A DNA stretch of 37,408 nt from Bacteroides caecigallinarum (lineage in GTDB: Bacteria > Bacteroidota > Bacteroidia > Bacteroidales > Bacteroidaceae), in contig NZ_JADYTJ010000032.1 in assembly GCF_021531075.1 (NCBI RefSeq), positions 1 through 37,408 on the forward strand, given 5' to 3'. Below are positions 22,358 through 30,279 of this stretch, piece by piece; position 1 is the first letter of the stretch, and every line of letters starts with the position of its first letter. The position numbers were made by a program, and so were the translations under genes. The notes below the pieces were generated by a model. It had not been told where the DNA came from. It saw only the letters and a list, made by a program, of their open reading frames with translations, and made no database searches.

Positions 22358-22927
22358 TCAGAACATATAGGCCAATGATACTTGCCATGAATTCTTGCGG
22401 AAGTTATCAACCACATATTCATTGGATTCACTTAAATATTTTCCTGCAATCTTGCTAGCTCCAATATTGTAATTAACGCCCAACTGCAGATGTCTTATCA
22501 GCTTCAATCCAACTCCTACATTTACACTTACAGCACATTTTTTACTCTCCAATACAGCATCCACTCCATTATCAAGATTAAATCCGAACTGAGGACCTAC
22601 TGCTGCAAATACTCCCAGGGTACTGCCCAAACCTACAGTCCACTTCAAGTTTACAGGGACTTCAATAGATTTAAGTTTTTCATCAGCACCATTATATTTC
22701 ACTCCTGACTGTGAATAAAGTGCAGCAACGTCTACTCCAAGACCAATAATAGGAAGTGTGGCTTCCATCATAGGACCAACAAAGAATCCTGTGGCATTGT
22801 CGCCTATTTCAGTAGTTACTTTAGACATATCAATACCACCTTTAAGTCCAAATTTAATCTGTGCCTGTGCAGGAACTGTTATAAGCAAGCACATAAAAAC
22901 CAATAGAGTTGAAACTAGTTTTTTCAT
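22358..22927 (-). CDS. Outer membrane beta-barrel protein
   Basis: A 189-residue exported protein. The signal peptide is MKKLVSTLLVFMCLLITVPA with cleavage after AQA (about residue 22). The mature part alternates short amphipathic strands and turns (FGLKGGIDMS, GVFAAVGPQFGFNLDNG, LGVNYNIGASKIAG) and ends in YMF, the C-terminal aromatic residue recognised by the BAM machinery. An eight-stranded barrel of the OmpA/PorT-like 'outer membrane beta-barrel' family is likely. It forms a single-gene unit with a promoter (22957..22986) and terminator. Function beyond membrane structure is not known. Confidence 0.88.
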   Translation of the reverse strand: MKKLVSTLLVFMCLLITVPAQAQIKFGLKGGIDMSKVTTEIGDNATGFFVGPMMEATLPIIGLGVDVAALYSQSGVKYNGADEKLKSIEVPVNLKWTVGLGSTLGVFAAVGPQFGFNLDNGVDAVLESKKCAVSVNVGVGLKLIRHLQLGVNYNIGASKIAGKYLSESNEYVVDNFRKNSWQVSLAYMF

Positions 22928-22956
22928 AATTGTTCTATTTTTTTAATTATCAATGG

Positions 22957-22986
22957 CAAAAATAATGTTTTTATATCAAAACACAA
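22957..22986 (-). promoter_or_regulatory. Promoter of the outer membrane protein gene
   Basis: Minus strand: TTG (22984..22986), 19 bases, TATTTTTG (22957..22964), a good Bacteroidetes -33/-7 pair, 29 bases before the ATG. Confidence 0.65.
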
Positions 22987-23082
22987 GTTTTTTCTTCAGA
23001 TTTTACACATTCACGTATAACCGCTACCCTTTAGATTTTAAGATTATTACAATAGTAAATATCATAAGAACGACAAAGAAAA

Positions 23083-23140
23083 ATCCGCTAAACAGAATTT
23101 AAACGCTATTTAAATAGTATTTAAACACTGTTCAGCGGAT
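23083..23140 (-). terminator. Terminator after cysS
   Basis: A 13-base stem (23083..23095 with 23128..23140, one G-U pair in RNA), followed on the minus strand by TTTTTC. The loop holds three copies of TTTAAA that can form a second small hairpin. It lies 22 bases past the cysS stop. Confidence 0.85.
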
Positions 23141-23162
23141 ACTGATTTATAAATAAGTTCTT

Positions 23163-24641
23163 TTACTTATTAAGTTTCCACGTAAATCCGTCTTTGGTAT
23201 CCTTTACCTCAAATCCCAAGGCTGCCAGATTATCGCGTATCTTGTCGCTTGTGGCCCAATCCTTATTGGCTTTGGCTATCATACGCTGTTCCAGCAACAT
23301 ATCAACCACCTTTCCATAAGCTTCTTCGCGTGCTGCATTGTTTTCTGCATCTGCCTTAAGTCCAAGAATCTCGAAAACAAACATATTGAATACCTGTTTC
23401 AGTTCTTCAAGGTCGGCTTCGCTTATTGTTGCTTTCTTGTCGATTACAGTATTTATCATACGTGTAGCATCGAAAAGATGTGATATCACGATAGGAGTAT
23501 TGAGGTCGTCGTTCATTGCATCATAGCATTTCTCGCGAAGTCCTGCCGGTTCGATACCGCTTGTAGTCTTCGAAGGAGTAATGCGCTCAAGATTCTTCAC
23601 ACCTTCCATTAATCGTTCAAGACCTTTCTCGGCTGCCTGTAGTGCTTCATTACTGAAATCGACAGTACTGCGATAGTGTGCCTGAAGGATGAAGAAACGG
23701 ATTGTCATAGGCGAATATGCCTGTGCCAGCAATTTGTTGCTACCGGTAAAGAACTCGTCAAGAGTGATGAAATTGCCCAATGACTTACCCATCTTCTGAC
23801 CGTTGATGGTAATCATATTGTTGTGCATCCAATAGCGTACCATATCATGTCCCTGCGAAGCCACGCTCTGTGCAATCTCACATTCATGATGAGGGAATAC
23901 AAGGTCCATACCTCCACCGTGAATATCAAATGTCTCGCCCAGATATTTCTTTCCCATAGCAGTACATTCGCAGTGCCATCCCGGGAAACCATCGCTCCAC
24001 GGCGAAGGCCAGCGCATGATATGTTCAGGCTGTGCACACTTCCAAAGTGCAAAATCGGCAGGATTATGTTTTTCCTGCTGACCGTCCAACTCGCGTGTAG
24101 TATTCAGTACATCGTCAAGATTTCTACCCGACAATTTTCCATAGTGATGGTCCTTATTATATTTTGCCACATCGAAATATACAGAACCCTGGCTCTCGTA
24201 AGCATATCCGTTCTTAAGGATTTCCTCTACCAGCTGTATCTGCTCTATGATATGTCCCGAAGCATGAGGTTCGATGCTTGGAGGAAGAACGTTAAGAGCC
24301 TCCATAGCCTTATGATAGCGATTCAGATAATACTGTACCACTTCCATTGGTTCAAGCTGTTCCAGACGTGCTTTCTTTGCAATCTTGTCTTCACCATCAT
24401 CCGCATCGTGCTCCAGATGGCCCACGTCAGTAATATTGCGCACATAGCGTACCTTATATCCAATATGAGTGAGATAACGGAAAAGAATATCGAAAGTAAT
24501 TGCCGGACGTGCATGTCCCAGATGGGCATCGCCATACACGGTTGGTCCACACACATACATGCCCACGTGCGGAGCATGAGCCGGTTTGAAAAGTTCTTTC
24601 GTACGGCTCAGTGTATTATAGATTAAAAGTTTATTTTCCAT
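23163..24641 (-). CDS. cysS: Cysteine--tRNA ligase
   Basis: A 492-residue class I aminoacyl-tRNA synthetase that charges tRNA-Cys. The zinc ligand Cys31 lies in [10 protein letters not shown]; the HIGH motif is HLGH (40 to 43); [10 protein letters not shown] supplies further zinc ligands; and the KMSKS motif reads KMGKS at about residue 284 ([11 protein letters not shown]). The DALR-type helical domain fills residues 340 to 460. Length is normal. KMGKS in place of KMSKS is known in many bacterial CysRS. A -7 box TAACTTTG lies 24 bases upstream of the ATG; a strong terminator follows. Confidence 0.96.
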   Translation of the reverse strand: MENKLLIYNTLSRTKELFKPAHAPHVGMYVCGPTVYGDAHLGHARPAITFDILFRYLTHIGYKVRYVRNITDVGHLEHDADDGEDKIAKKARLEQLEPMEVVQYYLNRYHKAMEALNVLPPSIEPHASGHIIEQIQLVEEILKNGYAYESQGSVYFDVAKYNKDHHYGKLSGRNLDDVLNTTRELDGQQEKHNPADFALWKCAQPEHIMRWPSPWSDGFPGWHCECTAMGKKYLGETFDIHGGGMDLVFPHHECEIAQSVASQGHDMVRYWMHNNMITINGQKMGKSLGNFITLDEFFTGSNKLLAQAYSPMTIRFFILQAHYRSTVDFSNEALQAAEKGLERLMEGVKNLERITPSKTTSGIEPAGLREKCYDAMNDDLNTPIVISHLFDATRMINTVIDKKATISEADLEELKQVFNMFVFEILGLKADAENNAAREEAYGKVVDMLLEQRMIAKANKDWATSDKIRDNLAALGFEVKDTKDGFTWKLNK

Positions 24642-24664
24642 AATGCATAAAATATGTTAGACTG

Positions 24665-24672
24665 CAAAGTTA
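24665..24672 (-). promoter_or_regulatory. -7 box of cysS
   Basis: TAACTTTG on the minus strand fits TAnnTTTG exactly, 23 bases before the cysS ATG. No matching -33 box is seen. Confidence 0.55.
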
Positions 24673-24741
24673 TAAATAAATTCCATGACGGACATAAACT
24701 ACCAGTAATTTTCTTTCAATATAACAGTTTAATAGTCTGTT

Positions 24742-24984
24742 TTACTTCACAATAACCACTCTTCCTTCCGGCTGCAACACTATCGGAACAGAAGATGATT
24801 TCTTTATCTTCAGTATCTCCTTTTCAGGCTTACGGTTGTCGGCATCAGCAAACGTAACCTTAAGTTCATTGGCATCATAGTTCACTAAGGACTGCTTTAT
24901 CCAGTCCTGAACATATGTCTTGTTTACTGTAGACGTAGTTTGTCCAACATAAGAAATATTTGTACTGAAATCGCCAATATTCAT
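24742..24984 (-). CDS. Short orphan frame (80 aa), possibly a gene remnant
   Basis: From ATG 24984 (MNIGDFSTNISYVGQT) to 24742. The frame is open further upstream to a stop at about 25016 and includes a TTG start at 24996, with sensible sequence throughout (TTIETILGFV). The C-terminal end (VLQPEGRVVIVK) looks like the last strand of a beta-sandwich domain. No signal peptide, no recognised family. It may be the tail of a larger deleted gene. It lies 75 bases before cysS promoter sequence and after a terminator hairpin. Confidence 0.4.
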   Translation of the reverse strand: MNIGDFSTNISYVGQTTSTVNKTYVQDWIKQSLVNYDANELKVTFADADNRKPEKEILKIKKSSSVPIVLQPEGRVVIVK

Positions 24985-25086
24985 AACAAAGCCCAAAATA
25001 GTTTCTATGGTTGTTTAGAAGTTACAGCAGTCATCCCTTCACTGCGTTCCGTAATAAGGTAAAGTGTGGCAGTCTCATAAAAAAGA

Positions 25087-25116
25087 AAAGCCGGCAGTAA
25101 CTGGTCTGCCGGCTTT
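25087..25116 (-). terminator. Terminator at the end of the polysaccharide locus
   Basis: A perfect 11-base stem (25087..25097 with 25106..25116) with an eight-base loop, GC-rich (GCCGGCAG), followed on the minus strand by TCTTTTTT. It lies 116 bases beyond the stop of the last locus gene. Confidence 0.85.
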
Positions 25117-25153
25117 CAACTTCTATGTCCGCCCTAACGTGCGATGTCTTACA

Positions 25154-25212
25154 CTAACTTCGACAACTTACACAGGTTCAGGCAAAACCGAACCAACGGC
25201 TAACGAAGTTAG
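25154..25212. repeat. Two-storey inverted repeat in the 3' region of the locus
   Basis: CTAACTTCG (25154..25162) pairs with CGAAGTTAG (25204..25212), and inside it GGTTC (25175..25179) pairs with GAACC (25190..25194). It lies between the last stop codon and the terminator, so it would be in the mRNA 3' region and may stabilise or process the transcript. Confidence 0.6.
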
Positions 25213-25231
25213 ATTTAGGTTATATAAGATA

Positions 25232-26959
25232 TTAGTTTGTTTTATTTGAGATTAAGAGTTTAATCTGCTCCTGAGTCAAAACTTCATTATAAACTGCAAA
25301 ATCATCGAACATGAATGCGGCATCATTATCCTCCCAATCCCAAGCTTGGTTTCCACCTAAGCAGATATATTTCAAATCTGCTCCGTTACTGAATAATCCA
25401 GCAATTACATTACCGTCTCCACTACCAGTAACATTCCATTCATTCTTAATTTCTCCGTCCAAATAAACCTTAGCGTTAGTTGCTGTCAAGACTACGGTAT
25501 AGTAATGCCATTGATTATCAGCAAACCAGTCGTTATCAAAATGATATAGCGTGTTGACATTGTTCACATTCAAATTATCCGGGAAATCACACCATCCGGC
25601 GCAATTAATCTGTATTACTCCACGCGACTGGCACGCAAACATAGGGAAAGTATTTAAATACATTTCTTTCGTTGTCCCGTCTTGATATTGTTTAGTTTCC
25701 CATTTTGGTACATCTGCATAAGCCGTAAAGATAGGCGCCCATTCATATGCATCTGCATTCTTAGCATTTATCCAGAATGCAATGGTCATTTCCTGTGTTT
25801 CTGTAGAGTGAGAAAGTACATCCGTTGGCAACTGAAGATAATGCGTACGTTGAGCACCTGAGCCATTCTGGAACACATCACCCCAAACTTCGCCTTCATT
25901 CTGATACTGGCCATCGCCATGAATAGTGCATCCATTATTTTCTGTATTTTCAAAATTGTTGAAATAAACTGCTATAGGTAACTGCGATTCTTCACTTCCT
26001 TTTGATACAGGGACATTCATATCGTTATAGGTATTATTTACTAAATCTTTACCAGCATAAACTTCATTGCATTTAGCAGTCTTAGTATAATTTGCAGAAA
26101 CTTCACCATATGTACCTTTGAAAGAAAGAGTGATATTACTTGATATTGTAGATGTATTCGTAGGGAATACCAAAGCATAAAGATATGCAGTTGCACCGGC
26201 AGCTACTTCCAGACCTTCTGCAGGTGTAGCCACTTTTATAGTATAGCTACCATCTGCTACACTGTAAACAGGGTCTTTTCCATATTCCAATACAGCCTGA
26301 TTACAGAATGGTCCGGAAATGCTTACTTCATTTACTGTAAGAACTTCGTTTTCATTATTAGTAACCTTGAATCTGTATATTGCAGGAAGAACATCAAAAC
26401 TGATGCTTGCAGTTTTATCACTGCCTACAATACCTGTACCGGACATCAAAACATAATCTTTAAGATGTTCTGTACTGTTCAAGTCTGTTTGCACAAATTG
26501 GTCAGGCAGAGTGAATGTCACTTTATTATTAGCACTGATATTGGTTTCAGCCAAAGGAGATACAGCCCAGATAACGTCATTTTCAGCATACTCTCGTGAC
26601 AAACCTGTTGTAATCTGGAGCTGTGCCTGTTTCTTATTCTCCGCATTTGGAGTTACGGTAGTAGCAGAATAGTTCTTATTATCTTTAAAACCAACAAAAG
26701 AATTGTTGCTCCATACGAATGACTTCATCTCATCTTGAGATTGATCCCAGGCAAAAGCAAGAGTTTGATTGCCATCGCTATTTATATCCCAATGAGCCCT
26801 TGACTCGGTACCACCTTTATTTACTTCACCAGTCAAAGAAATATAATATCCTTCGCCACTTACAGAAGTTAATCCTTCTTCAATCTCGTTTACGCATGAT
26901 GTTGCGAAAACTGAAGCTACTACACATGAAAGTGCAATAAAACGATTTGTATGTATCAT
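25232..26959 (-). CDS. Fimbrillin-like lipoprotein with C-terminal LamG domain
   Basis: A 575-residue surface lipoprotein. The signal peptide ends in VFATSC with Cys22 as the lipid anchor. Residues about 40 to 310 resemble fimbrillin-family beta-sandwich domains (ENDVIWAVSP, ISFDVLPAIYRFKVTN, LYALVFPTN). Residues about 335 to 570 form a LamG/concanavalin-A-like jellyroll (QEMTIAFWINAKNADAYEW, WHYYTVVLTATNAKVYLDGE, FMFDDFAVYNEVL). LamG folds bind carbohydrates, so a role in capturing glycan at the cell surface is likely. It is the last gene of the polysaccharide locus, after the 68-residue peptide (18 bases upstream). Ligand specificity is unknown; alternatively it serves adhesion. Confidence 0.82.
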   Translation of the reverse strand: MIHTNRFIALSCVVASVFATSCVNEIEEGLTSVSGEGYYISLTGEVNKGGTESRAHWDINSDGNQTLAFAWDQSQDEMKSFVWSNNSFVGFKDNKNYSATTVTPNAENKKQAQLQITTGLSREYAENDVIWAVSPLAETNISANNKVTFTLPDQFVQTDLNSTEHLKDYVLMSGTGIVGSDKTASISFDVLPAIYRFKVTNNENEVLTVNEVSISGPFCNQAVLEYGKDPVYSVADGSYTIKVATPAEGLEVAAGATAYLYALVFPTNTSTISSNITLSFKGTYGEVSANYTKTAKCNEVYAGKDLVNNTYNDMNVPVSKGSEESQLPIAVYFNNFENTENNGCTIHGDGQYQNEGEVWGDVFQNGSGAQRTHYLQLPTDVLSHSTETQEMTIAFWINAKNADAYEWAPIFTAYADVPKWETKQYQDGTTKEMYLNTFPMFACQSRGVIQINCAGWCDFPDNLNVNNVNTLYHFDNDWFADNQWHYYTVVLTATNAKVYLDGEIKNEWNVTGSGDGNVIAGLFSNGADLKYICLGGNQAWDWEDNDAAFMFDDFAVYNEVLTQEQIKLLISNKTN

Positions 26960-26977
26960 AGTTGTACCTTTTTAAAA

Positions 26978-27184
26978 TTAATTTTCAAATAAACTATTTA
27001 CACCGGTTTCATAGAATCCCGCACTTACACCATAAGTCGGATCATCCACCGTTCCTGTAGGATTACTGGAACATAACACACCTTCATTCTGCACGCTATA
27101 AGCAACTGTCATAGGTGCCACATAAGTTTCTTTCATGCATGAAGAAACCATTGTTTCTGTTTTTAAGACTCTTTGATCTTTCAT
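26978..27184 (-). CDS. 68-residue protein with an EGVLCSS motif
   Basis: A short protein: basic start MKDQRVLKTETM, then YVAPMTVAYSVQNEGVLCSS (about 21 to 40), and a low-complexity tail rich in Gly, Thr, Val and Tyr. The order Y-x-x-P, about 10 residues, E-G-V-L-C-x-S recurs, as far as I remember, in many short Bacteroidales proteins encoded beside surface-protein genes; none that I know has a settled function. There is no ordinary signal peptide. It lies 18 bases upstream of the LamG lipoprotein and 55 bases downstream of a GH43 enzyme, inside the locus. The motif is seen; the idea that it is a modified or exported peptide is inference. Confidence 0.72.
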   Translation of the reverse strand: MKDQRVLKTETMVSSCMKETYVAPMTVAYSVQNEGVLCSSNPTGTVDDPTYGVSAGFYETGVNSLFEN

Positions 27185-27238
27185 CTTTTATAGTTTTAAG
27201 GGTTATAAATATAAGTCTATATACTCAATCTTCCGAGT

Positions 27239-28258
27239 TTAATATATCTCTACCTCAGGCCATCCGTCTGAAGTCCAATTAATCTCGCGGATAATCAGTT
27301 TCGGAGTACCATTTTCTTTCGTAGAATAGGCATGAGCTATGAAATATGATTTACCATCAAACTCATATGCAGCACAATGACCGATTCCCGCCCAATCTTT
27401 GTTACCTTTCACCAATATTGTTCCTCCTCCATGTTCCATCGATTTTCCGTCACGGTCAAGGTACGGACCACAAACTTTTTTAGAACGACCTACAGCGACT
27501 TTATAATCACTCTTCAACCCACGGCAACAATAATCAAACGAAACGAACAGGTAGTAATATTCGCCATGTTTCATTATAAATGGAGCTTCAACAGCACCAT
27601 CGCCTGCATCCTCAGCCTTCACATTGACAGAGCGCTGACGGCGTGATATAGAATACCACTCCTGTGGTTCAGCCACAGCATTAAGGTCATCAGTAAGACG
27701 TACCAGCTTTATTCCATCCCAGAAAGAGCCGAAAGACATCCACGGAGTGCCTTTCTCGTCTATGATTATATTAGGGTCGATAGCGTTCCATGAATCACGG
27801 TTCGGAACAGACTGAATCACCTTACCGTGGTCGGTCCACTTGAAACGCGGGTCTTTACGGTCGAGAGTGGGAGTTGTGGCATGCCCGATGGCAGATGTAT
27901 TCTTTCCGAAAGCCGAACAGGAATAAAACAGGTGGTACAGGCCTCCGTGATAAATCACGTCCGGTGCCCATGTATGCCCGTTATATCCGTCAATCAAGTC
28001 TACAGCCCATTGGGGTGCTTCTGCAAAGACAGACGGTTCGAACTTCCAGTTCTTCATATCACGCGAGGACATCACGCTTATCCCCTGCCCCGTGGCAAAG
28101 AGATAATATGTATCTTTTTCTTTTATCATCACCGGGTCGTGAGTCATTACCTTATCGACGGTGATAATATCATCCGCTGCTGCCCGCGCTTGGACGGGCA
28201 AAATAGCGAATGATGAACCAACAATAAATGCCGTTAATAACCGGATTCTAAGTTTCAT
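27239..28258 (-). CDS. GH43 endo-alpha-1,5-L-arabinanase (periplasmic)
   Basis: A 339-residue glycoside hydrolase family 43 enzyme with a cleavable signal peptide (about 1 to 27, ending ARAAA). The three acidic catalytic positions are Asp41 in THDPV, Asp161 in AIDPN and Glu224 in AVEAPF. Extra conserved pieces are THDPVMIKEKDTYYLFATG, WAPDV and SFWDGIKL, as in arabinan endo-hydrolases, and the length suits a single five-bladed propeller without an added binding module. It would cut alpha-1,5-linked arabinan chains in the periplasm after import. It starts 3 bases after the stop of the second GH43, so both are made from one mRNA. An exo-arabinanase is the main alternative. Confidence 0.88.
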   Translation of the reverse strand: MKLRIRLLTAFIVGSSFAILPVQARAAADDIITVDKVMTHDPVMIKEKDTYYLFATGQGISVMSSRDMKNWKFEPSVFAEAPQWAVDLIDGYNGHTWAPDVIYHGGLYHLFYSCSAFGKNTSAIGHATTPTLDRKDPRFKWTDHGKVIQSVPNRDSWNAIDPNIIIDEKGTPWMSFGSFWDGIKLVRLTDDLNAVAEPQEWYSISRRQRSVNVKAEDAGDGAVEAPFIMKHGEYYYLFVSFDYCCRGLKSDYKVAVGRSKKVCGPYLDRDGKSMEHGGGTILVKGNKDWAGIGHCAAYEFDGKSYFIAHAYSTKENGTPKLIIREINWTSDGWPEVEIY

Positions 28259-28261
28259 ATA

Positions 28262-30214
28262 TTATGATTTTTTCTTCATCCAATTAGTTATGCTTCCGCT
28301 ATTTTCATAACCACCACCAACGATAGTTACCTTACGCGGATTTGCTTCCCAGTCTACTTCTCGCTGGATATATATTTTATTTGTTCCTATTGAAATCACA
28401 TTATTTTCTGCATCGAACGACCATGCAACATCATTACCCCAAGCTTCTGAAGTAACTTTTCCGTCCTCACCCAATGTTATAACTTTAGAAGCATACTGTG
28501 TGGCATTACTATCATTAGTACTATTATCTCTTGTTGGCTTAAACTGTATAAGTTCCCAGTTACCAACGAGTTCAGATCTAGATATTGCCACCTGAGGCAC
28601 TGCTCCATAACGTTCCGGCATTACAACAGGCCATCCTTCTTCAGTCCAGCGTATGCTGCGTACATGTCCCATCATAATAGAGTTACTATACTCATTTCCT
28701 CCTACATTTGCAGGGAATCTACCTTGTGAAGTATAGAACCAGTTACCGTTTCCATCATCAAAGATACCACAATGTGATATACCTACCCATCCATAACCAC
28801 TACTGAACTTATATGGTGCGGTTACAGCCGGATACATATCCTCTCCACTGGTCGCCTGATTACCTTTCATATCCACATATGGTCCATCAGGATTTTCAGA
28901 ACGTACTACACGTGTATTATAAGCTACGGCAAGCTGGCCATAAGCAATAAACATATAATAATATCCTGTCTGAGGATTATAGATTACATCCGGACCTTCA
29001 GAGCCCTGCCAACGATTGTTATTTCTTTTAGCAACAAGTTTACCGTATGTATTTGCGTTCCAATCAGATATCGCCCAAGGTTTATTCAATTCTGCCTGTG
29101 GTTTTCCTGTTTCAGGATTAATCTGAACGGCAGCAAAACCGCTATGCCATGAACCGTAAATCATCCAATGTTCTCCACTTTCTGTTATTACATATGCAGG
29201 GTCGATAGCATTGAAATAGAAATAAGCATCCCAATCTGATAGACTAGCTCTACTCCATCCATCCAATGCCTTATCAGATGAAGAGCATACCACCATTCCC
29301 TTATCTTCCCATACGTTTGAAGCAGGATCTGATGTTTCCATAAGACCGATAAACGCACGTTCTGTCCATGAATTGTCAAAATTACTTTCAGTATTAATAG
29401 CACCTGTCTTTATATAATTATCAATCACAATGCTGTAATACATTCTGTAGAGTCCGTCTCTTACTTTTCTTACTACCGGAGCCCAATAACCATATGCAGG
29501 TTCTTCTATAGGTTCCAATCCCATTTCAGCCCTATACTCATTAAGTTTTATTTTAACCCATTCTGGTGTATCAAGCATTGTAGCTCCAAGATATTCCCAT
29601 TCAACCAAGTCTTTTGATCTGCGACAATGGAAGTGTCCGTGTCCTTCATGAGCATTACCGTATGAAGCATCTGTCTGGTACATATAGTAATAACCGTCTT
29701 CAGCCTTGAATACAGAAGGGTCGTGAACATTTGCCAAATTCCACTGTTTACGCATATCCCATGTCGCAATAGAGGTATAGTTATCATCATAATCCGGAGC
29801 CACGTAGTTTTCAAGCTGTTCTTCAAGACTTACGTCGGCGGTAGTCGCTGTAATAGTTTCAGAATATATGTAACGGCTATTACCGTAGATATAAGCACGT
29901 ACATAATAAGGAGTATTGCTTTTCAGGCCTGAAATAGTAACACTAAAATTCCCGTCCGCATCCAAAACATTATCTTTAATAGTAGGATTCTGAACATTCA
30001 AGCTATAGCAGAAACCTTTTTTCACTACATTATTTACATCGCCGCCAGCAGAAGATGTTACGGTCAAAGAAAAACCAGTCTTTTCACTTACAACAGGAGC
30101 TGACGCTGTTATACCGCTGTCGCTGCTGTATTCTATATTATCCAATCCATCGGTACAAGCTGTAAAGCCGAAAACCGTAAATAAGGACATCAAAAAGTAT
30201 GATATTTTTTTCAT
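28262..30214 (-). CDS. GH43 lipoprotein with N-terminal Ig/Fn3-like domain
   Basis: A 650-residue surface lipoprotein; start chosen at ATG 30214 (MKKISYFLMSLFTVFGFTAC) because it gives a proper signal peptide with Cys20, whereas the extension to 30262 does not. Residues about 30 to 125 form an Fn3- or Ig-like domain (GFCYSLNVQNPTIKD, SGLKSNTPYYVRAYIYG). The GH43 propeller covers about 150 to 560, with Asp165 in NVHDPS, Asp338 in NAIDPAY and Glu406 in GSEGPDV as the catalytic triad. The last 90 residues (ELVGNWELIQFKPT) are a beta-sandwich found after some GH43 endo-arabinanases. As a lipoprotein it probably makes the first cut in arabinan outside the cell. Subfamily and bond are inferred. Confidence 0.88.
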   Translation of the reverse strand: MKKISYFLMSLFTVFGFTACTDGLDNIEYSSDSGITASAPVVSEKTGFSLTVTSSAGGDVNNVVKKGFCYSLNVQNPTIKDNVLDADGNFSVTISGLKSNTPYYVRAYIYGNSRYIYSETITATTADVSLEEQLENYVAPDYDDNYTSIATWDMRKQWNLANVHDPSVFKAEDGYYYMYQTDASYGNAHEGHGHFHCRRSKDLVEWEYLGATMLDTPEWVKIKLNEYRAEMGLEPIEEPAYGYWAPVVRKVRDGLYRMYYSIVIDNYIKTGAINTESNFDNSWTERAFIGLMETSDPASNVWEDKGMVVCSSSDKALDGWSRASLSDWDAYFYFNAIDPAYVITESGEHWMIYGSWHSGFAAVQINPETGKPQAELNKPWAISDWNANTYGKLVAKRNNNRWQGSEGPDVIYNPQTGYYYMFIAYGQLAVAYNTRVVRSENPDGPYVDMKGNQATSGEDMYPAVTAPYKFSSGYGWVGISHCGIFDDGNGNWFYTSQGRFPANVGGNEYSNSIMMGHVRSIRWTEEGWPVVMPERYGAVPQVAISRSELVGNWELIQFKPTRDNSTNDSNATQYASKVITLGEDGKVTSEAWGNDVAWSFDAENNVISIGTNKIYIQREVDWEANPRKVTIVGGGYENSGSITNWMKKKS

Positions 30215-30279
30215 TTGATTATTTTGTTTAAACATACCGCTACTCCAAAAGAGTAACGGCATGTATTGTTATAAAAAAC

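Noticed and set aside
25010-25080. Minus-strand frame with LYLITERSEGMTAVTSKQP before a stop
   Set aside because: Short, without a start codon, and I could not tie it to any family; possibly a small remnant next to the locus terminator.
30215-30262. 16-codon extension of the surface GH43 protein
   Set aside because: It would bury the signal peptide; the Met at 30214 directly precedes a proper lipoprotein signal with Cys20.
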